This document shows positions 1-7,853 of a stretch of 63,800 nt of DNA, piece by piece (position 1 is the stretch's first letter; each line of letters opens with the position of its first letter). Made by a program: the position numbers and the translations under genes. Under the pieces are notes generated by a model. That model saw only the letters and a list, made by a program, of their open reading frames with translations. It had not been told where the DNA came from and did no database searches. Origin of the DNA: Rhodobacterales bacterium (GTDB taxonomy: Bacteria > Pseudomonadota > Alphaproteobacteria > Rhodobacterales > Rhodobacteraceae); the NCBI GenBank assembly GCA_009993005.1, contig JAACUH010000064.1, positions 1 through 63,800 of the forward strand, written 5' to 3'.

Positions 1-34
1 CTTTCGCGGCCCCCTTTCGCGGCCCCCTTTCGCG
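1..34. repeat. 13-bp tandem repeat at left edge
   Basis: The unit CTTTCGCGGCCCC occurs about 2.6 times in tandem directly upstream of rimO. The left edge of the window cuts it, so its true length is unknown. No function is inferred. Confidence 0.6.
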
Positions 35-62
35 TCGGCGCCAGCGCGGCTATAGGCGGGTC

Positions 63-1433
63 ATGTCGCAGAACCCGCCCTCGCTCCGCCCCGACCTTGC
101 CCGCGCCAGCGTGCCGGATGACCGCCGCCCCGGCCAGCCCACCATCGGCATGGTCTCGCTCGGCTGCCCCAAGGCGCTGGTGGACAGCGAACGCATCCTG
201 ACCCGCCTGCGCGCCGAAGGCTATGCCATCTCGCCCGATTACGCCGGCGCCGATGCGGTGATCGTGAACACCTGCGGCTTCCTCGACAGCGCCAAGGCCG
301 AAAGCCTCGACGCGATCGGCGAGGCGCTCGTGGAAAACGGCCGCGTGATCGTGACCGGCTGCCTGGGGGCAGAGCCCGACTACATCCGCGCGCACCACCC
401 GCGCATCCTCGCCGTGACCGGCCCGCACCAATACGAACAGGTGCTCGACGCCGTGCATCTCGCGGTGCCGCCCTCGCCCGACCCATTCATCGACCTGCTG
501 CCGGCCAGCGGCGTGACACTGACCCCGCGCCACTACAGTTACCTCAAGATTTCAGAGGGTTGCAACCACAAGTGCAAGTTCTGCATCATCCCTGACATGC
601 GCGGCCGGCTGCAAAGCCGCCCTGCCCATGCGGTCCTGCGCGAGGCTGAACGCCTCGTCGCCGCCGGCGTGCGCGAACTCCTGGTCATCTCGCAGGACAC
701 CTCGGCCTATGGCGTGGACATCCGCCACGCGACCGAGCGCGACCACCGCGCGCATATCGTGGACCTCGCCCGCGATCTGGGCCGCCTCGGCGCCTGGGTC
801 CGGCTGCATTACGTCTATCCCTACCCGCATGTGCGCGACCTCGTGCCGCTCATGGCCGATGGCCTCGTGCTGCCCTATCTCGACATCCCGTTCCAGCACG
901 CCCACCCCGACACGCTGCGCCGCATGGCCCGCCCCGCCGCGGCTGCGAAAACGCTCGACGAAATCGCCGCCTGGCGCGCCACCTGCCCTGACATCACCCT
1001 GCGCTCGACCTTCATCGTGGGCTACCCGGGCGAGACCGAGGCCGAATTCCAGACGCTGCTCGACTGGCTCGACGCGGCGCAACTCGACCGCGTGGGGTGT
1101 TTTCAATACGAAAACGTTGCCGGCGCCCGGTCGAACGCCCTGCCCGACCATGTCGCCCCCGAGGTGAAACAGGACCGCTGGGACCGCTTCATGGCCAAGG
1201 CCCAGGCGATCTCCGAGGCGAAACTCGCAGCCAAGGTCGGCCGCACCCTGCAGGTGATCGTGGACGAGGTGGACGCCGATGGCGCCACCTGCCGCACCTG
1301 GGCCGACGCGCCCGAGATCGACGGCAACCTCTTCATCGACGAAGACTTCGCGGCGCTCAAACCCGGCGACCTGGTGACGGTCACCGTGGACGAGGCGGGC
1401 GAGTATGACCTCTGGGGCACGGTGACGGCCTGA
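63..1433 (+). CDS. rimO: Ribosomal protein S12 methylthiotransferase RimO
   Basis: Radical-SAM methylthiotransferase that adds a methylthio group to a conserved aspartate of ribosomal protein S12, using S-adenosylmethionine and two iron-sulfur clusters. The N-terminal UPF0004 domain has its three cluster cysteines at residues 35, 71 and 100 ([22 protein letters not shown]). The radical-SAM motif [11 protein letters not shown] places the CxxxCxxC cysteines at 167, 171 and 174. A C-terminal TRAM-type domain follows. The length of 456 residues is usual. The [12 protein letters not shown] signature favours RimO over MiaB. It appears to be transcribed alone. Confidence 0.97.
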   Translation: MSQNPPSLRPDLARASVPDDRRPGQPTIGMVSLGCPKALVDSERILTRLRAEGYAISPDYAGADAVIVNTCGFLDSAKAESLDAIGEALVENGRVIVTGCLGAEPDYIRAHHPRILAVTGPHQYEQVLDAVHLAVPPSPDPFIDLLPASGVTLTPRHYSYLKISEGCNHKCKFCIIPDMRGRLQSRPAHAVLREAERLVAAGVRELLVISQDTSAYGVDIRHATERDHRAHIVDLARDLGRLGAWVRLHYVYPYPHVRDLVPLMADGLVLPYLDIPFQHAHPDTLRRMARPAAAAKTLDEIAAWRATCPDITLRSTFIVGYPGETEAEFQTLLDWLDAAQLDRVGCFQYENVAGARSNALPDHVAPEVKQDRWDRFMAKAQAISEAKLAAKVGRTLQVIVDEVDADGATCRTWADAPEIDGNLFIDEDFAALKPGDLVTVTVDEAGEYDLWGTVTA

Positions 1434-1502
1434 CAGACGGGCATTTGGCACAGATCACGGGGCGCGCGCCCGCCCGCATCGGCCCGCCGGGGGACAAGGA
1501 TA

Positions 1503-2042
1503 ATGGAGCAATGCTTCTTCCAGCGCTACGTCAAACACTTGCCCACCAATGACGAGTTCGTGTTCTTCGACCGCTGCTGGTACAATTGCACGGGTGTCGC
1601 ACGGGTGATGGGCGTCGGCCAGCCCAGCGAATACCTCGACTTCATGCGCCAGACGCCCGAGCTTGAACGCATGCTGCTGCGCTCGGGCATCAGGCTCTGC
1701 AGGGTCTGCTTCTCGGTCCCCCGGGACGAACAGAAACGCCGCCTTGCCGCGCGCGAGACCGACCCGCTGAAACGCGGGAAACTCTCGCCGATCGACAAGG
1801 CCAGCCTGGACAGATGGGACGACGACACCGACACCGCCTTCGCGCCCTGGACCGTGATCAAATCAAACGACAAGAAACCCGCGCGCATCGCATGCACGCG
1901 CCATTTCTTCGGCACCGCCCTGCACCCCGAGACCCGCCCTGCCGCGCGCCGCGTCGGGCCAGATATCTGGCCAGATGTCGGGCCAGATGTCGCCCGCCCG
2001 GCCCCGCAGAACGCCAAAGAGCCGCCCGCCGCCCCGGTCTGA
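1503..2042 (+). pseudogene. Decayed polyphosphate kinase 2 (PPK2), truncated
   Basis: The reading frame matches only the C-terminal half of PPK2, from the FFQRYVKHLP segment through DRCWYN (normally DRSWYN) and KLSPIDKASLDRWDD to APWTVIKSNDKK. The N-terminal region with the Walker A loop is absent. Compared with the family, about ten residues are also missing between RWDD and APW, where the lid segment should be. The tail ends in a 12-bp in-frame repeat and proline-rich filler. I infer a non-functional remnant. A truncated protein with some other role is possible but unlikely, since the phosphate-binding loop is missing. Confidence 0.8.
1956..1991 (+). repeat. 12-bp in-frame tandem repeat x3
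   Basis: Three near-identical 12-bp units of the type GGGCCAGATGTC lie in the tail of the PPK2 remnant and encode a repeated [GW]PD[IV] tetrapeptide. Confidence 0.7.
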
Positions 2043-2084
2043 CATGGTGGCCTTCCATGACGACCGGATCCAGTGGCCCGCCCT

Positions 2085-2106
2085 CATCTTTTGGCCACAA
2101 ATATCC
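2085..2106 (-). repeat. Dispersed 22-nt motif, copy 1 (AGATG type)
   Basis: Read on the minus strand this begins GGATATTT and ends AAAAGATG. It lies between the convergent ends of the PPK2 remnant and the DUF6455 gene. A GC-rich hairpin (2132-2150) lies beside it, as for the copy at 42869-42890. Confidence 0.75.
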
Positions 2107-2131
2107 TCGGGGGGACGCGCGGCACGCGCGC

Positions 2132-2150
2132 GGGGGGCAGACAGCCCCCC
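2132..2150. terminator. GC-rich hairpin GGGGGGC-5 nt-GCCCCCC
   Basis: A perfect 7-bp stem with loop AGACA lies between two convergent genes. There is no clear T-run, so intrinsic termination is uncertain. The copy at 42839-42857 has the same stem and the complementary loop in the same orientation relative to the neighbouring 22-nt motif. Confidence 0.45.
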
Positions 2151-2177
2151 GGCCACGGCCGCCACCACCCGCGCCGA

Positions 2178-2471
2178 TCAGAGTTGCGCGACCTCCACAA
2201 ACAGCGGCGCATTGGCACAACAGGCCGGCGGCAGCCCGCCCGGCCGGGCAGACCGGCCTGCACCGGCCGTGACACATTGCACCGGCGCGGCGCAGTCGCG
2301 GCACACCGCCGCCGCCGCGGCATAATCCGACGGCAGGATCACATCGTCCCGCAGCGCCCGGACCAGCCCCTGTTCCAGCGCGGGGTCACAGGACACGACC
2401 GCTCCGGCCCAGGGCGCGATCCCCGACATAGCATCCCCCACCACCGCACCCCGACATGCACCCTGCGTCAT
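2178..2471 (-). CDS. DUF6455-like small cysteine protein
   Basis: Small protein of about 97 residues of unknown function. It carries CRDCAAPVQC followed by PPACCANAPLF, the spaced cysteine pattern I associate with DUF6455 proteins of Rhodobacteraceae, where clustered cysteines may bind metal (inference). ATG at 2471 is preferred over the GTG one codon upstream because AGGAGG is then spaced five bases away. It lies downstream of dgkA on the same strand. Confidence 0.65.
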   Translation of the reverse strand: MTQGACRGAVVGDAMSGIAPWAGAVVSCDPALEQGLVRALRDDVILPSDYAAAAAVCRDCAAPVQCVTAGAGRSARPGGLPPACCANAPLFVEVAQL

Positions 2472-2568
2472 CACGGCCTCCTCGCCATCGGGGTCTCATG
2501 CCGCCCCGCGCACGGCCCAAGTCTCGCCGCAGCCGAGCGGGTGCGTCCTTGCGCCAGATCAAACCGGG

Positions 2569-2952
2569 TCAGCCGCGGGCCAGCATCCCGCCAATGACGC
2601 AGAGCCAGGCCACCCCCACGCCTACGGCCGTCACCGCGACAGCGGCCGACCCCGCATCCTTGGCCTGCCGCGCGCGGTCGCGCTGCGCGGTCGAGATGTC
2701 GTCCACCACACGCTCGACCGCGGTGTTGAGACATTCCATCGCCAGAACGAAGATCCCGCCGGCCAGGATCATCCCCCGCTCGCCCGCCGTGAGCGGCAGC
2801 ACGAAGGCCAGCAGCGCCGAAAGCGCGTTGGCGACGATCCACTGATTCAGGCTGCCCTCGGTCCGCCAGACATGCGCAAAGCCGTCCCAGGACCAGATCG
2901 CGCGCTGTCTCACGCGCCGCCAGTGCCGCAGCACGGCATTATGCTCCCCCAT
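2569..2952 (-). CDS. dgkA: Diacylglycerol kinase DgkA
   Basis: Small inner-membrane kinase that phosphorylates diacylglycerol to phosphatidate, recycling lipid released during membrane-derived glycan or lipid A modification. The 127 residues hold three membrane segments and the family signature AMECLNTAVERVVDD, which carries the catalytic glutamate and the metal- and ATP-binding residues. The N-terminal amphipathic part (FAHVWRTEGSLNQW) is also typical. Length is normal. Confidence 0.95.
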   Translation of the reverse strand: MGEHNAVLRHWRRVRQRAIWSWDGFAHVWRTEGSLNQWIVANALSALLAFVLPLTAGERGMILAGGIFVLAMECLNTAVERVVDDISTAQRDRARQAKDAGSAAVAVTAVGVGVAWLCVIGGMLARG

Positions 2953-3145
2953 CGACCCCCCTCCCCCTCAGTTGTCCCCTGCCCGCCTCCGCCCCGTCCG
3001 GTCCCGTCGGGCCCCGTCCGGCCCCGTCCGGCGCGGCCTGCGGCAAAGGATGCGCAAGTCCGGGTCTTTTGCCAAGCCACACACATCTGCTTGATGACCC
3101 CACGACATGGTTTCCCCGCAGCCGCGTTGCGCTATGATCGACTGA

Positions 3146-3814
3146 ATGACGCTGCCCCGCCTGCCCTCGGATTATCCTGCCTATGCCCGCGCCGAGCGGG
3201 TCGCCGATGGCGTGATCCATGCGCTGGGGGTGACATTTGCCGTGACCGGCGCGGTTCTGCTGATCGTGTTTGCGGCGATTTACGGCACGCCCGGCGGCAC
3301 GATCGCGGCCGTGGCGGTTTATGCCGGCGCGCTGATCGCTACCTTCACCGCCTCGGCCGTTTACCACATGACCCCCTGGGATGCCGCCCGCCCTGTGCTG
3401 CGCCGGATCGACCATGCCGCGATTTATCTCAAGATCGCGGGAACCTACACGCCGTTGGTGCTGCTCATCGGCACCGGATTTGCCTATGTGGTGCTGGGCC
3501 TCGTCTGGGTGCTGGCGATCGCGGGGGCGGTGGCCAAGCTGTTCTTCTGGTCCAGTCCGGGCCGGCTGGGACCCTGGCTCTACCTCGTCCTGGGCTGGCT
3601 GTCGGTCGCGCTGGTCTGGCCGCTGGTGCAGACGCTGCCGCCGGTGGCGACGGCGCTGGTGGTGGCGGGCGGGCTGCTCTACAGCGCCGGGGTGATTTTC
3701 TTCAGCTGGGAAAATCTGAAGTATTCCAATGCCATCTGGCACGGTTTCGTGCTGGCGGCCTCGGCCTGCTTCTTTGCCGCGATCACGCTCGGCGTGCTGA
3801 TGCCGGTGGCCTGA
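3146..3814 (+). CDS. trhA: TrhA / hemolysin III family membrane protein
   Basis: Seven-transmembrane protein of the PAQR/hemolysin III family. Its conserved histidines are visible as GVIHALG, SAVYHM, RIDHAAIYLKIAGTYTP and, near the C-terminus, IWHGFVLAAS; these form the predicted metal site. The family is linked to membrane energetics and fluidity, and its hydrolase activity is unproven in bacteria. The 222 residues match the family. It seems monocistronic, with a T-rich upstream region that may hold the promoter. Confidence 0.9.
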   Translation: MTLPRLPSDYPAYARAERVADGVIHALGVTFAVTGAVLLIVFAAIYGTPGGTIAAVAVYAGALIATFTASAVYHMTPWDAARPVLRRIDHAAIYLKIAGTYTPLVLLIGTGFAYVVLGLVWVLAIAGAVAKLFFWSSPGRLGPWLYLVLGWLSVALVWPLVQTLPPVATALVVAGGLLYSAGVIFFSWENLKYSNAIWHGFVLAASACFFAAITLGVLMPVA

Positions 3815-3830
3815 TCGCCGGTGGCCCGTT

Positions 3831-4592
3831 CTAGTAACCCAGCCCCGCTGCGGTACGCTGCACGATGGCCACGCGTTCGGCATTCGCGGGGTGGGTGCCC
3901 AGAAAGCGGTTGCCGGGATCGGGGATACGGAAAAAGAACTCTGCCCCGCGCACCGGGTTGAAGCCGGCCTGCGCCGCAATCACGGTGCCCAGCGCATCGG
4001 CCTCGAGCTCGAACTCCTTTGAATAGCTGCGCGCGCCGACGGCGGCGCCAAGCTCCTGGGCGACGCGAATCGATTCGGGGTCGGCGCGGCCCACGGTGCC
4101 GGCCAACTGGCCAAAGACAGCCGCCCCGAGCGTCGCGTTCTGGCGCTGCCGGGCTAGGTGGCCCGCGATGTGATGCGCCGCCTCATGCGCCATCACGAAG
4201 GCCAGTTCGTCACCGTTGCGCACATCGTTGATCAGCGCGAGGGTGAAGGCGATGATCGGGCGGCCCTGGTCATCGACGGTCTGGAAGGCGTTGGGCGGCA
4301 TCCGGGGCCGGTCATCGACCACGATGCGGAAATCGCAATTGAGTTGCGGGCTGCGGCGGCGGCATTCGGCCTCGGCCACGGGTTCGACCGCCTCGACCAC
4401 CGCGATGAAGCTGCGCGCGGTGGCACGACTGTCGCGCGGGCCGGCGAAATCATCCGTGACGGGAAACGGAATGGCGGAGGGCACGGTTACGGGCGCGGGC
4501 GCCACGGGCCGCGGTCGGGCGGCGGGTGGCGCCACACAGGCCGACAGGGTGAGTGCCGCGGCAAGCGCAAGGATGACGGGACGACAGGACAT
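3831..4592 (-). CDS. M48 family metalloprotease, lipoprotein
   Basis: Zinc metalloprotease of the M48 (Ste24/BepA-like) family, probably anchored to a membrane and facing the periplasm. A lipoprotein signal with lipobox LSAC is present in the first 19 residues. The zinc motif HEAAHHIAGH is HExxH, and ELEADALGTVIAAQAG supplies the third ligand glutamate. There is no TPR region, so it resembles LoiP/YcaL more than BepA. The end is tail to tail with trhA. Confidence 0.9.
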   Translation of the reverse strand: MSCRPVILALAAALTLSACVAPPAARPRPVAPAPVTVPSAIPFPVTDDFAGPRDSRATARSFIAVVEAVEPVAEAECRRRSPQLNCDFRIVVDDRPRMPPNAFQTVDDQGRPIIAFTLALINDVRNGDELAFVMAHEAAHHIAGHLARQRQNATLGAAVFGQLAGTVGRADPESIRVAQELGAAVGARSYSKEFELEADALGTVIAAQAGFNPVRGAEFFFRIPDPGNRFLGTHPANAERVAIVQRTAAGLGY

Positions 4593-4754
4593 CGGGGCTC
4601 CGAAAGTGATGTGTCAAGGGTAGGCAGCTTTGGCGAGCAGGGCCAGAGACATGCGGTGACGTTCTCGCGATTGGCGGGGAAATGGGCGGTGATGGGCGGC
4701 GTGCCGCCACGCGCCGGCTTGCGGCGCGGGGCCGCGCTGGCCTAGGCTGGGGAC

Positions 4755-4991
4755 ATGTTTACCATCGAGCATGATTTCGACGCCACGGTCATCACCCTCG
4801 TGGACGAAGGCGCGGCGCCCTTGCAGGAGGATGTCACCATCTGCCTGTTCGAGGATTGCTATACCATCGAGCAGCTTGACCCGCGCAACGACAGCGTGCT
4901 GCGCATCACGCTCTCGCCCGCGCAGATGCGCGACCTTGCGGCGGCGCTGGACCTGCCCGAAGGCGTCTATCAGGCGCGGCCGGGGGCCTAG
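4755..4991 (+). CDS. Conserved hypothetical protein, 78 residues
   Basis: Short acidic protein (MFTIEHDFDATVITLVDEG...) without a signal peptide or membrane segment. It contains two cysteines in TICLFEDCYTIEQ. I do not recognise a named family. The reading frame is intact and has the expected codon bias, and it ends two bases before the stop of the convergent DUF167 gene, which supports a real gene. Confidence 0.65.
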   Translation: MFTIEHDFDATVITLVDEGAAPLQEDVTICLFEDCYTIEQLDPRNDSVLRITLSPAQMRDLAAALDLPEGVYQARPGA

Positions 4992-4993
4992 GG

Positions 4994-5260
4994 TCAGTCG
5001 AGGCGAAAGAGCTTGTCGCGGCTGGTGGCGCCCTTCAGGAGCGTGAGCCGGGTCGGCGCCACGCCCAGCGCGCGCGCCAGAAGCCTGACCACGGCCGCCG
5101 TGGCCTTGCCATCCTCGGGGACGGTGGTGACCCAGGCGCGGATCTGGCCATCCTCGCAGGTCAGCCGGTTGGACGCGGCCTTGGGCGTGACGCGCAGGGC
5201 GATCTGCGCGCCGGGTGTGGCGAGGGCGGTGAGGTCGGGGATGTCGTTGCGCGGGGCCAT
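4994..5260 (-). CDS. yggU: DUF167 (YggU) family protein
   Basis: Small conserved protein of unknown function. The family core is seen as LRVTPKAASNRL, IRAWVTTVPEDGKATAAVVRLLA and LLKGATSRDKLFRL. The 88 residues are the usual length. It is divergent from the deacetylase gene, with one copy of the 22-nt motif between them. Confidence 0.9.
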   Translation of the reverse strand: MAPRNDIPDLTALATPGAQIALRVTPKAASNRLTCEDGQIRAWVTTVPEDGKATAAVVRLLARALGVAPTRLTLLKGATSRDKLFRLD

Positions 5261-5328
5261 GACGGCGGTCTAGCAGGCGCGCCACCCCGCGGCCAAGGCC
5301 TCTTGTCATGCGGGGGAGCCTTCGGCGA

Positions 5329-5350
5329 GAGTATTTGAGGCACAGAGAAG
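5329..5350 (+). repeat. Dispersed 22-nt motif, copy 2 (AGAAG type)
   Basis: Begins GAGTATTT and ends AGAGAAG. The preceding bases GCCTTCGGCGA are also seen next to the copy at 26852-26873. It lies about 15 bases before the start of the downstream deacetylase gene. Confidence 0.8.
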
Positions 5351-5364
5351 CAGGGGCGCGCGCG

Positions 5365-6465
5365 ATGGCCACGGGGTTTTATTGGGATGAGCGCTGTTTC
5401 TGGCATGGCGGCGGCAACTATGCGGGGATGCTGCCTGTGGGCGGGCTGGTGCAGCCGCTGGACAGCGGCGGGTTGCCCGAGAGCCCGCAGACCAAGCGGC
5501 GGCTGTTGAACCTGATGCAGGTGACGGGGCTGACGCGCGAGCTGGCGATGCGGGGGGCGGCGCCTGCCACGCGCGAGGACCTGTTGCGGGTGCATCCGAC
5601 CCGCTATCTCGACGCGTTCAAGGCGCTGTCGGATGCGGGCGGGGGCGAGATGGGGCGGCGCACGCCCTTTGGCCCCGGCGGCTACGAGATTGCGGCGCTG
5701 TCGGCGGGGCTTGCGGTCGCGGCGTTGCGCGATGTGCTGGCGGGCGGGATCGACAATGCCTATGCGCTGTCGCGGCCGCCGGGGCATCATTGCCTGCCCG
5801 ACTGGCCCAACGGGTTCTGCCTGCTGGCCAACATTGCCATCGCCATCGAGGCGGCGCTGGCCGAGGGCCGCGCGCGGCGCATCGCGGTGCTCGACTGGGA
5901 TGTGCATCACGGCAACGGGACCGAGGCGATCTTTTACGACCGCGCCGATGTGCTGACGGTGTCGCTGCATCAGGAGCGCAACTATCCGATGGACACCGGC
6001 GATGTGGCCGCGCGGGGCAGCGGCGCGGGCTTTGGCCATAACCTCAACATCCCGCTGCCACCCGGCACCGGGCATCGCGGCTATCTGGCGGCGATGGAGC
6101 GGCTGGCGCTGCCCGCGATCCGCGCCTTTGCGCCCGATGCCATCGTGGTGGCCTGCGGCTATGACGCGGTGGCCAACGACCCGCTGGGGCGGATGCTGGC
6201 CACCGCCGAGACCTTTCGCGCGATGACGGCGCGGGTGATGGCGCTGGCGGGAGAGGTCTGCGGCGGGCGGTTGCTGCTGGTGCATGAGGGCGGATATTCC
6301 GAGACGGCGGTGCCGTTCTGCGGCCATGCGGTGATCGAGGCGCTGGCAGGCAGCGCGGTGCGCGCGCCGGATCCCTTTGCCGAGGTCTTTGCGCAGCGCC
6401 AGCCGGGGCCGGCCTTTGACGCCTTTCTCGACGGCTGGCTCGACGGGATCGCGCGGGCGCTCTGA
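5365..6465 (+). CDS. Class II histone deacetylase-like amidohydrolase
   Basis: Zinc-dependent deacetylase of the arginase/deacetylase fold, about 366 residues. Catalytic features are SRPPGHHCLPDWPNGFC (the paired histidines), DWDVHHGNGTEAIFYD (zinc ligands Asp and His) and HEGGYSETAVPFCGHAV. This is closest to bacterial class II HDAC-like amidohydrolases and acetylpolyamine deacetylases, whose physiological substrates are mostly unknown. The start is placed at MATGFYWDERCFWHGGG because the upstream in-frame extension only translates the 22-nt repeat. Confidence 0.92.
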   Translation: MATGFYWDERCFWHGGGNYAGMLPVGGLVQPLDSGGLPESPQTKRRLLNLMQVTGLTRELAMRGAAPATREDLLRVHPTRYLDAFKALSDAGGGEMGRRTPFGPGGYEIAALSAGLAVAALRDVLAGGIDNAYALSRPPGHHCLPDWPNGFCLLANIAIAIEAALAEGRARRIAVLDWDVHHGNGTEAIFYDRADVLTVSLHQERNYPMDTGDVAARGSGAGFGHNLNIPLPPGTGHRGYLAAMERLALPAIRAFAPDAIVVACGYDAVANDPLGRMLATAETFRAMTARVMALAGEVCGGRLLLVHEGGYSETAVPFCGHAVIEALAGSAVRAPDPFAEVFAQRQPGPAFDAFLDGWLDGIARAL

Positions 6466-6533
6466 GCGCAGGGGTGGACTTTGCCAAGGCGTTGCGCATG
6501 ATGCGGCCAGGATAGCCACCGGGGGGAAGCTTC

Positions 6534-7853
6534 ATGCTCGATCGTCGCCGTTTCACCGCCGGGCTGATCGGGCTGGGCGCGCTGCGGCCGGTGGCGCTGG
6601 CGGCGCAGGCTGCGCCGGGAGAGCCTGGAGAGCCGGCAGAGGTGTTGCAGCAATGGTACCGGCTGGTGCTCGAGCTTGTCCGCCATACCGCCACCTACAC
6701 GCCGCCGGTGGCGAGCCGCGCCTTTGCCTATCTCGGGGTTGTGGCCTGGGAATGCCTGCGCGGGCCTGGCGATGCCTCGCTCGCGGGGCAGTTGCACGCG
6801 CTGACGCCCTTGCCCGCGCGGGACGCCGGGGCCGACCCGGCGCTGGCGCTGCATGGCGCGATGGCGCTGGCGGTTCCCGCATTCTTTGGCAATACCGGGC
6901 CCACGGGCCAGCGCGCGATGGCGCGCATGCAGGCGCGTCTGGGCGAGCGGCTGGCCGCCGGTCAGGACGCGGCGCTGGTCGCGCGCAGCCTGGACGCGGG
7001 GGCGGCGGTCGCGGCCCATGTCACGGGTTGGAGCGCGGATGACGGCGGCGCGGTGATCGAGAACATGGGCTTTGCCTATCGCTATACCCCGCCCGACGAT
7101 CCCGCGCATTGGGTGCCCACCAATGCCATCGTGCAGCAGCAGGCACCGCTCTTGCCCGGCTGGGGCGGCAACCGGACCTTTGCGAGCCCGGGCGGCGCGA
7201 CCTGCCATGTGCCGGCGCATCCGGACTTCAGCGAGGACCCGGCCTCGGCCTTCCATGCCGAGGCGCGCGAGGTCTATGACGTGTCGCTGACGCTCACCGA
7301 CGCGCAGCGGCTCATCGCGCTGTTCTGGGCCGATGATGCGATGCTGTCGCCGACGCCGGCGGGGCACTGGATCTCGATCGCGCTGGGGATCATCGCGCGC
7401 GACGGCATCGAGGCGCGGGCTGCGGCCGACCTGCTGGCGCGGCTGGGGGTGGTGATGGGCGATGCCTTTATCGCCTGCTGGCACAGCAAATACGTCTATG
7501 ACCTTGTGCGGCCCGTCACTTATATCCACCGCAACATCGACCCGGACTGGCAACCGGTGCTGCTCACCCCGCCGTTTCCCGAATACCCCTCGGGGCATTC
7601 CACACAATCGGGGGCGGCGGCGGCGATGCTGACCGACTGGTTCGGCGAGGGCTTTGCCTTCGACGATGCCACGCATGTGGATGACGGGTTGCCGCTGCGG
7701 TCCTACCCCGACTTCATGACCGCCGCACGCGAGGCGGCGCTGTCGCGGCTTTACGGTGGCATTCACTACCGCAGCGCCATCGACAATGGTGTCGCGCAGG
7801 GTATCTGCGTGGCACAATATACCAACGCCCTGCGCACATTGGACGCCGCATGA
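6534..7853 (+). CDS. Vanadium-dependent haloperoxidase-like protein (PAP2 superfamily), exported
   Basis: Member of the vanadium haloperoxidase/acid phosphatase superfamily. The three vanadate- or phosphate-binding motifs are intact: KYVYDLVRP near residue 320, PSGHS near 354 and SRLYGGIHYRSAIDNG near 403. The N-terminus DRRRFTAGLIGLGAL looks like a Tat signal, so the enzyme is probably periplasmic. Halide peroxidation or phosphatase activity cannot be decided from sequence. Its stop overlaps the start of the next gene (ATGA), so the two are co-translated. Confidence 0.88.
   Translation: MLDRRRFTAGLIGLGALRPVALAAQAAPGEPGEPAEVLQQWYRLVLELVRHTATYTPPVASRAFAYLGVVAWECLRGPGDASLAGQLHALTPLPARDAGADPALALHGAMALAVPAFFGNTGPTGQRAMARMQARLGERLAAGQDAALVARSLDAGAAVAAHVTGWSADDGGAVIENMGFAYRYTPPDDPAHWVPTNAIVQQQAPLLPGWGGNRTFASPGGATCHVPAHPDFSEDPASAFHAEAREVYDVSLTLTDAQRLIALFWADDAMLSPTPAGHWISIALGIIARDGIEARAAADLLARLGVVMGDAFIACWHSKYVYDLVRPVTYIHRNIDPDWQPVLLTPPFPEYPSGHSTQSGAAAAMLTDWFGEGFAFDDATHVDDGLPLRSYPDFMTAAREAALSRLYGGIHYRSAIDNGVAQGICVAQYTNALRTLDAA

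Noticed and set aside
3831-4592. BepA-type protease with TPR domain
   Set aside because: The protein ends shortly after the M48 domain, leaving no space for TPR repeats.
5161-6519. Long minus-strand open frame of 452 codons opposite the deacetylase
   Set aside because: It is an antisense shadow of a gene with intact catalytic motifs. Its translation is Arg/Pro/His-rich without family features, as expected in high-GC DNA.
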